Below, one piece after another: positions 53,352-64,000 of a stretch of DNA of 64,000 nt. The stretch covers positions 30,737,826 to 30,801,825 of the forward strand of contig NC_063150.1 in assembly GCF_020921035.1 (NCBI RefSeq). The letters are read 5' to 3'. The DNA is from Rhodamnia argentea (Eukaryota > Streptophyta > Magnoliopsida > Myrtales > Myrtaceae). A program made the position numbers and the translations under genes. The notes beneath the pieces are model-generated. The model searched no databases. It saw nothing but the letters and a program-made list of their open reading frames with translations, and was not told the DNA's origin. Every line of letters starts with the position of its first letter. The stretch's first letter is position 1.

Positions 53352-53689
53352 TGACGTCATAAAAGAGCCTTGTGATGTATCGGGTGACGCAAGCTTTAAA
53401 GTATACAACCGCATGTGGAGGCTGTAGCGGTGTTGCGCATCTGCTTACATCGATAGGTCATTGTCAAATCCCTCTTTTCGTTTTATAGGGCCCAATAGGT
53501 CAAACTATCTCTTCTTCCGTTAAACTTTCACCATATTGCAGCCATAGAGCCGTTGATGATTAGGAAATCAAACTAATCAACACAAAAAATTTTGGCCACG
53601 GCAGCTCCTATATATATATGCGTGGAACTTCACGAGGATAGAGCCAGAAGATAGTCTACCTAGCAATTCCTAACAGGCGCATCTGAAAT
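53352..53689 (+). promoter_or_regulatory. AKR10 promoter with as-1-like module
   Basis: TGACGTCA (53352-53359), TGATGTA (53373-53379, one change from the AKR8 copy) and TGACGC (53385-53390), conserved GCGCATCTGCTT (53435-53446), and TATATATATA (53609-53618), 72 bp before the start. Confidence 0.65.
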
Positions 53690-55829
<2,140 letters not shown>

Positions 55830-57997
55830 ACTTTCGTTCCGTTTCATGGAGCATTGTTTGGCTCTCTGCATAGTTCTTTTTCCCGTCTGTAACCGAGGTC
55901 TGAAATCGATCATGGGATCGATGGAAAAAATAAAAATTAGGGATTGTTAAGTCCCTTAGATCCTAAGTTTGAAGAGATTTTGCTTACGTAAAGTTAAAGT
56001 CTACTTACAATGTTCTTTGTTTACCAAATCTTCCTTGCTTGGAATTACTTTGCCTCTGGTTAATTTAATTAGGCTGTCTTGTAAAAAAGAAGTCAAAGAT
56101 TCGGTCCAATTTATCAGCATTAAAAGAGTAAACTTGTGTGTCTTTAGCCCGAGTCATTATTGCTTGTTTTATTTTGGCAGGCTTTAAGGATCAACCATGG
56201 CAATTGTAATATTTTTCATTGAACTCAGGTTCATCTTCTAACTCATATTCTTCCATGGACGCCATGTTTTATGTGTTCGTCAATTAAAAAAATAAGCAAA
56301 ACCGCTCGATCGAAGCATTTTTGAAATACCGAGAAAAAGGTACCAAATATGGGGGCAAATAGACTTAGCATAGTCAAGTCCCAAATTCCCGGGACTCTTT
56401 TTCGTGGAAAAGCGAAACGATCTCTCGTATTTACTTTGCTCCTAATTGGCCTCAAACATATTAGTGGCGACTCAAAATAAAAATTCTACAAAAAAAAAAC
56501 ATAATAAATCAAGTTAACCAACGTCGTGATCGGTAGCCATTGGGACAACTCGTGCCAAAGTGTGCGAATAAAAGCATCAGCTCCCGCTAGGAAATCCGTT
56601 TATTGTCTTAGAGGTAAAACGCCTCTTCCTTCGAAGGATCGCGACGCTTGCTGCTGAAAAAAAGAATTTAGAGTCATTACATAAGAGCTTAAGCGCATTA
56701 TGGTAGAACATACCGCTGTGTATGGATTGAACTTTACGGTTAATTAAATCGGAATTTTGCAACTCGCGCTTCTCATTTTTATTTTTAATCAATAACTTTC
56801 AAAACTTTATTACACTCAAATGTTGATACGTAATTCATATATAGCTTTTTATATTGAGTTTTAAATTTTGAACATAAAGTTATAAATTTATTATATTTTT
56901 TTTTTTTTATGGGGGGTATACAAACAGAATATATAAAGTTGGCGTTGAAATTCGAAGTCATTTTTCCCTCCCTTTTGACTTGAAACGTGGATGTCCATAA
57001 ACCATAGGGAGAATTTCAAATAAAGGCCCAAAAGTGACGTCATTTTCTCAAATACGAGCCCCAAGTAAACTTTGTTTCAAATAAGGGTCTGCAGTAGCAT
57101 AACATGTTTCAAATGAGAGCTTGAAATGGTCATAGAATTTCAAAAAATGGCCTGGCCTAAAGGGCATTTTCGTCATATCTATTTTGATTTTTTGTTTATT
57201 TTTTCTCCTCTTTCTTTTTCCTTTTTTTTTAAAACTTTAAAAATAAAGAAACAGCCACACAGGTAGGAGGGCCCGCCTACCAAAGGCGAGTGCCAACATT
57301 GGGCGAGGGTCGCCGGTCCTCCCCCGGTTAGGGCTTGGGCCGGTGACCCTAGCTTGAATTCGAGAGAAAGCCCGATGTCGTCGGGATCGCTGACTCTCCC
57401 CACCCCCCTTGTGTGTGTCTGTGTGTTTTTCCAGTTTTTCTTAACTTTTTTAAAATTTTTAAGGAAACATAAAAAAGACAAGTCTAATAAAAAAGACAAA
57501 AAAATCAAATGAAGGAAAAAGACGAAAATGCCATTGAAATCAAGCTCTTTTTTTAGATTTCATTGTCACCTTAGGTCCTTATTTGAAACAATATTTATTT
57601 AGGTTCTTGTTTGAGAAAATACGGACATTTCAGGTTTTTATTTGAAATAAAATTTATTTGGGAGCCTTATTTAGAATTTTTTCAATTATCTATGATAACT
57701 AATAAGGAGTTTTTTTTCAATTTAATTTTTTTAAAATAAATATTTACGACTTTGGGCTCGCGAACCCCTTATAAGTCTGCTTACGTATTCGCATGCGTCA
57801 TGCCCTTAAGCCAAGTCCAATCCAGACGACAAATTGGAACGACCCAGATTCAAACCAACTATCCATTCCGGCTGAAGACAAGTGCCACTCTCTCCGAACA
57901 ACTGGGCAACTCCGAGATCACACGAACGCTGCCCGAAGAGCAGAAGCAGATACACTCTGAACAGGGGAGGAGAAACTTAGCGCACTGATAGGAAATA
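55830..57997. other. Intergenic between AKR10 and AKR11
   Basis: A/T-rich, no gene recognised. Contains the inverted-end element at about 57003-57690. Just before AKR11, TTATAAG (57769-57775), TTACGTA (57781-57787) and TGCGTCA (57794-57800) could form its promoter. Confidence 0.45.
57003..57690. repeat. Inverted-end repeat with GC-rich core
   Basis: The left side carries AATTTCAAATAAAGGCCC and TCTCAAATACGAGCCCCAAG. The right side carries the mirrored forms CTTGTTTGAGAAAATAC and TTATTTGAAATAAA. The core (57255-57400) is GC-rich GGCGAG type, as in the Mutator-like MITEs, but the ends differ. Exact borders and target repeat are not resolved. Confidence 0.45.
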
Positions 57998-61366
<3,369 letters not shown>

Positions 61367-62350
61367 GCCCAAGAATCTCAGTCTGGCCAGGCACTTTAAG
61401 CATTTGTCGACTGTGCAATAATGAAGTATGTGATCACTGATAGAGAAAAAGAGAAGATGACTTATGAACTTTGGCAATGCTTCTGCTCCTATGGCAACGA
61501 AATAAATGTGCTTTGCTGGTTGGAGAGAGCACTTCTCTTCCTTTATGTCTCTCCCCTTAAAGCGTATAAATAACATGCTGTAGCTTGTTTTTGGATTGTG
61601 ATGCGTTTCCATTTTCATATTAGCCTGTCGTTTTTCTGTCCCGTTTGGGAAGAAATGGCTTCAACCCAGGAAATTTTAGTCTGCGGCTAGCACGTCAATC
61701 ATCAAATAGACATGAATTTATGCAGAATCTTGCCCTGCGCTTGGATTTAATGGTTCAGTGCTAAGTCTGGAAGTGTCAAGAATATGTGATGTCGAATTCT
61801 TTTTGGTTTCAACCACGAAAAAGAAGTTTAACTCTTCATCTTAGTGCCAAAACAGCCACATCAAACATAGATAAGGGAAGAACTAGTCCTTTGTTATCCC
61901 AGGTAGTCAAACGGGATGCGCCATACAATGCTTGTTGACAAAAATTTCACCCTACTCGGACAAAAAAAATCTATTTGCTGCTGTTGAAGAGGATGCAATG
62001 ACTCATCTTGTTGTGGAATAGATGCATACAGTCCTAGAGAAACGAGGAACGGTCTAACCAACTAACAAGGTTAAGAACTTCTACTGCAAGATTCTATGGC
62101 AGTGTTCTGGTCTTTCCCCATGTCAATGATGGATCTGTCCTCTGTTTGTCCGTTGAAGTCCATGATATGTGATCCTGGAGTAGTGCTGAAAGTCTTCACT
62201 AGGATTTTGGCTTATCCCTACAAAAATGCGCAAAGCAGTCGCCTAAATGTTTTAGTACCGCACACCTCGGTGCAGCCTTAAGCTCTTAGATGGACTGCCA
62301 GTTTTCCTTTATGTCCAGTATATCCATTTCCTCATTTTGTTTCAATACAT
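61367..62350. other. Spacer between AKR11 and AKR12
   Basis: AKR11 3' trailer and unremarkable sequence. No gene. Confidence 0.5.
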
Positions 62351-64000
62351 GCATCGTGGCTGGGGTTAGGATGCATTGGCTTGAGTAGAGTCTACAACGC
62401 TATCGTTTCCAAGGATGGAGGCATTGCCATAATGAAGTATGGTCATAGCAAGGGAATCACTTTCTTTGATACGGCAGTGTATGGAGCAATTGTTAATGAA
62501 CTTCTGGCTGGGATGGTATATATACCCCTCGATTCTCGAGCTTTGCTGTAACCCCAGTTTCAGTTCATTTTATTTATTTGCGTGGATCGCATTGAAAGTC
62601 TGCTTCCTTCAGCTCATTTCCTAAGAAAACAAGGAAGAAAGGAAAGAAGAAGTCATTCAACATATAGGGAAACAGGATAATCTGTGGTGATAGAGTTCAT
62701 ATTGAAGTTGGAGACTGTGATGTAGTTATTTTAATGAAGCATTTTCACCTGTTATACTTATTACCAATTTACAATTTTTTTGAAGGCCTTGAAGCAGTAA
62801 TCGAAATCTGACTTTGGTATAGTAAGGTTGGACAATTCTAATGTCATAGTTAAGGGCATGCCCGAATAAGTGCAATCTTGTTGCGAAGCTAGTTTGAAGA
62901 GCCTCGATGCGGAATACATTGATCTGTATCACCAACATGGAGTGGACAATTGAAGAAACTCTAAGTGCCTTTTTCTTTGATGTACATCTGTTACTACCCT
63001 TTTAATCTTTCGGTGATCCGGTTCATTTTGAAGAAGTAGATCATAGCAAGAAAATGCTGAACCATATAAGTTCGGTTCTGCAGATGGGAGAACTGAAAAA
63101 GCTGGTAGAAGAGGGTAAAAAGAAGTAGGATATAATTCCGTTAAGCCAACCCATGCAATTCACTCAAGCTGTCCATCCCGTTAAGGCAGTACAGATGGCA
63201 AGGAGGATATAATTCCGTTATGCAGGTTACTGCATATGCCCTTTTCGACTTGGTGAATACCCAAGGCATTCGCCCCGTAAGGTGGTTTGATGTCAAAATG
63301 CCAACTTGGTGTTGTTTCAATGCCAGAATAGTTCCTTATACTCTCATGGATGCAGGTTTTTCGGTGCTAGAGTTGTTGTCAAAAGTTTGCGTTTAGTAGA
63401 GTGTTCTGGTAAGTCTAATTCTGCTTTATTCGGAAGATTGGATCTTCCGGAAGTAATTTTCCAGTATCACATTTTTTTAAACTGACGCAACAGGTTCTCT
63501 GTTGAAAGGCCATGCGCCCTCCAATTAAAAGGGGAAAATTGGAAAAGAACAAGAGCCTCAACGCTAGGATTGAGCTCAGTTAGCTATGGCATGAGTCCTG
63601 GACACAGAGATGGTGTTGTACCAATCCCTGGTGAATATCCTATAGCTTCCTTTTCAAGTCTAAACCAAACACATACACTTTCTCCTGTACAGAGAGCACT
63701 CTTCTTTACAAAACACTAATGAATTGGCCACTGGCCAATAGCTGTTGACTGTGATTTGAATTCTTGTGAGCCGCACTCCATAGTTGACCTAAACCGGTAA
63801 GAGTTAAATCCATGATGTCATCTTCAGGACACAACATGGCTCCTTCAGAATCACTTAGGACTTCATGTGCATCGGATTATGTAGTCGAGAAGTGCATCTG
63901 GTGAGACTCCTGGAAACGTTTGGTTGGTTTTTCTTCACTTCTCTAGGGAACACTAAGATCAAGAAGTTGTATTCCAACATGGGCCCCTATAAGTTGAATC
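62351..64000 (+). pseudogene. AKR12: decayed copy of AKR11, runs off the window
   Basis: Exon remnants: 62351-62515 (exon 2, with CTTGAGTAGAG in place of LTGVYN), 62786-62960 (exon 3, LKQ then TAA), 63084-63225 (exon 4, internal loss, TAG after KKK), 63327-63408 (exon 5, first codons lost), 63509-63630 (exon 6, GLN region deleted) and 63947 onward (exon 7, continues past the edge). No exon 1 is found. There are many stops and indels, so the copy is older than AKR4 or AKR8. The closest relative is AKR11. Confidence 0.9.

Overview
The window is plant nuclear DNA. Its genes are spliced with GT-AG introns, and it has TATA boxes, a MIR167 hairpin, GA/CT microsatellites and many small non-autonomous DNA transposons. 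The repeat style (GC-rich cores between A/T-rich inverted ends) reminds me of woody Myrtales such as Eucalyptus, but that is a low-confidence impression. No species is proven by the sequence.

Almost all of the coding content is one tandem array of NADPH-dependent aldo-keto reductases. They are of the plant AKR13 / perakine reductase / auxin-induced PCNT115 / IN2-2 type. Every copy has the same seven-exon structure with the same intron phases. I rebuilt nine open copies: AKR1 (11255, +), AKR2 (14076, +), AKR3 (16806, -), AKR5 (24380, -), AKR6 (28612, -), AKR7 (33194, -), AKR9 (50318, -), AKR10 (53690, +) and AKR11 (57998, +). Four copies are broken: AKR4 (22039), a fragment at 27 kb, AKR8 (40154) and AKR12 (62351, running off the right edge).

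Layout: 1-11 kb has no recognised protein gene, only repeats and a MIR167 precursor on the minus strand (about 7.4 kb). From 11 to 35 kb the array has grown by duplication of a convergent pair (a plus copy tail-to-tail with a minus copy). The full pair is AKR2/AKR3, then AKR4-pseudo/AKR5, then the 27-kb fragment/AKR6, then AKR7 with no plus partner. From 35 to 50 kb there are relic promoters without gene bodies, a transposon-riddled AKR8 pseudogene, and a transposon-like segment carrying pieces of two unrelated genes (phosphoglycerate mutase and a trichome-birefringence-like gene). From 50 to 64 kb lie AKR9 (an inverted relative of AKR1), AKR10 (the intact relative of AKR8), the more divergent AKR11 and its decayed neighbour AKR12.

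Several copies share an upstream module of TGACG repeats, resembling the as-1 element bound by TGA bZIP factors in xenobiotic/oxidative-stress promoters. They also share a conserved GCGCATCTGCTT box. This fits, by inference, an inducible carbonyl-detoxification family diversifying by duplication, promoter reshuffling and active-site change (AKR3 has lost the catalytic His). There is no second enzyme family that would indicate a biosynthetic cluster.
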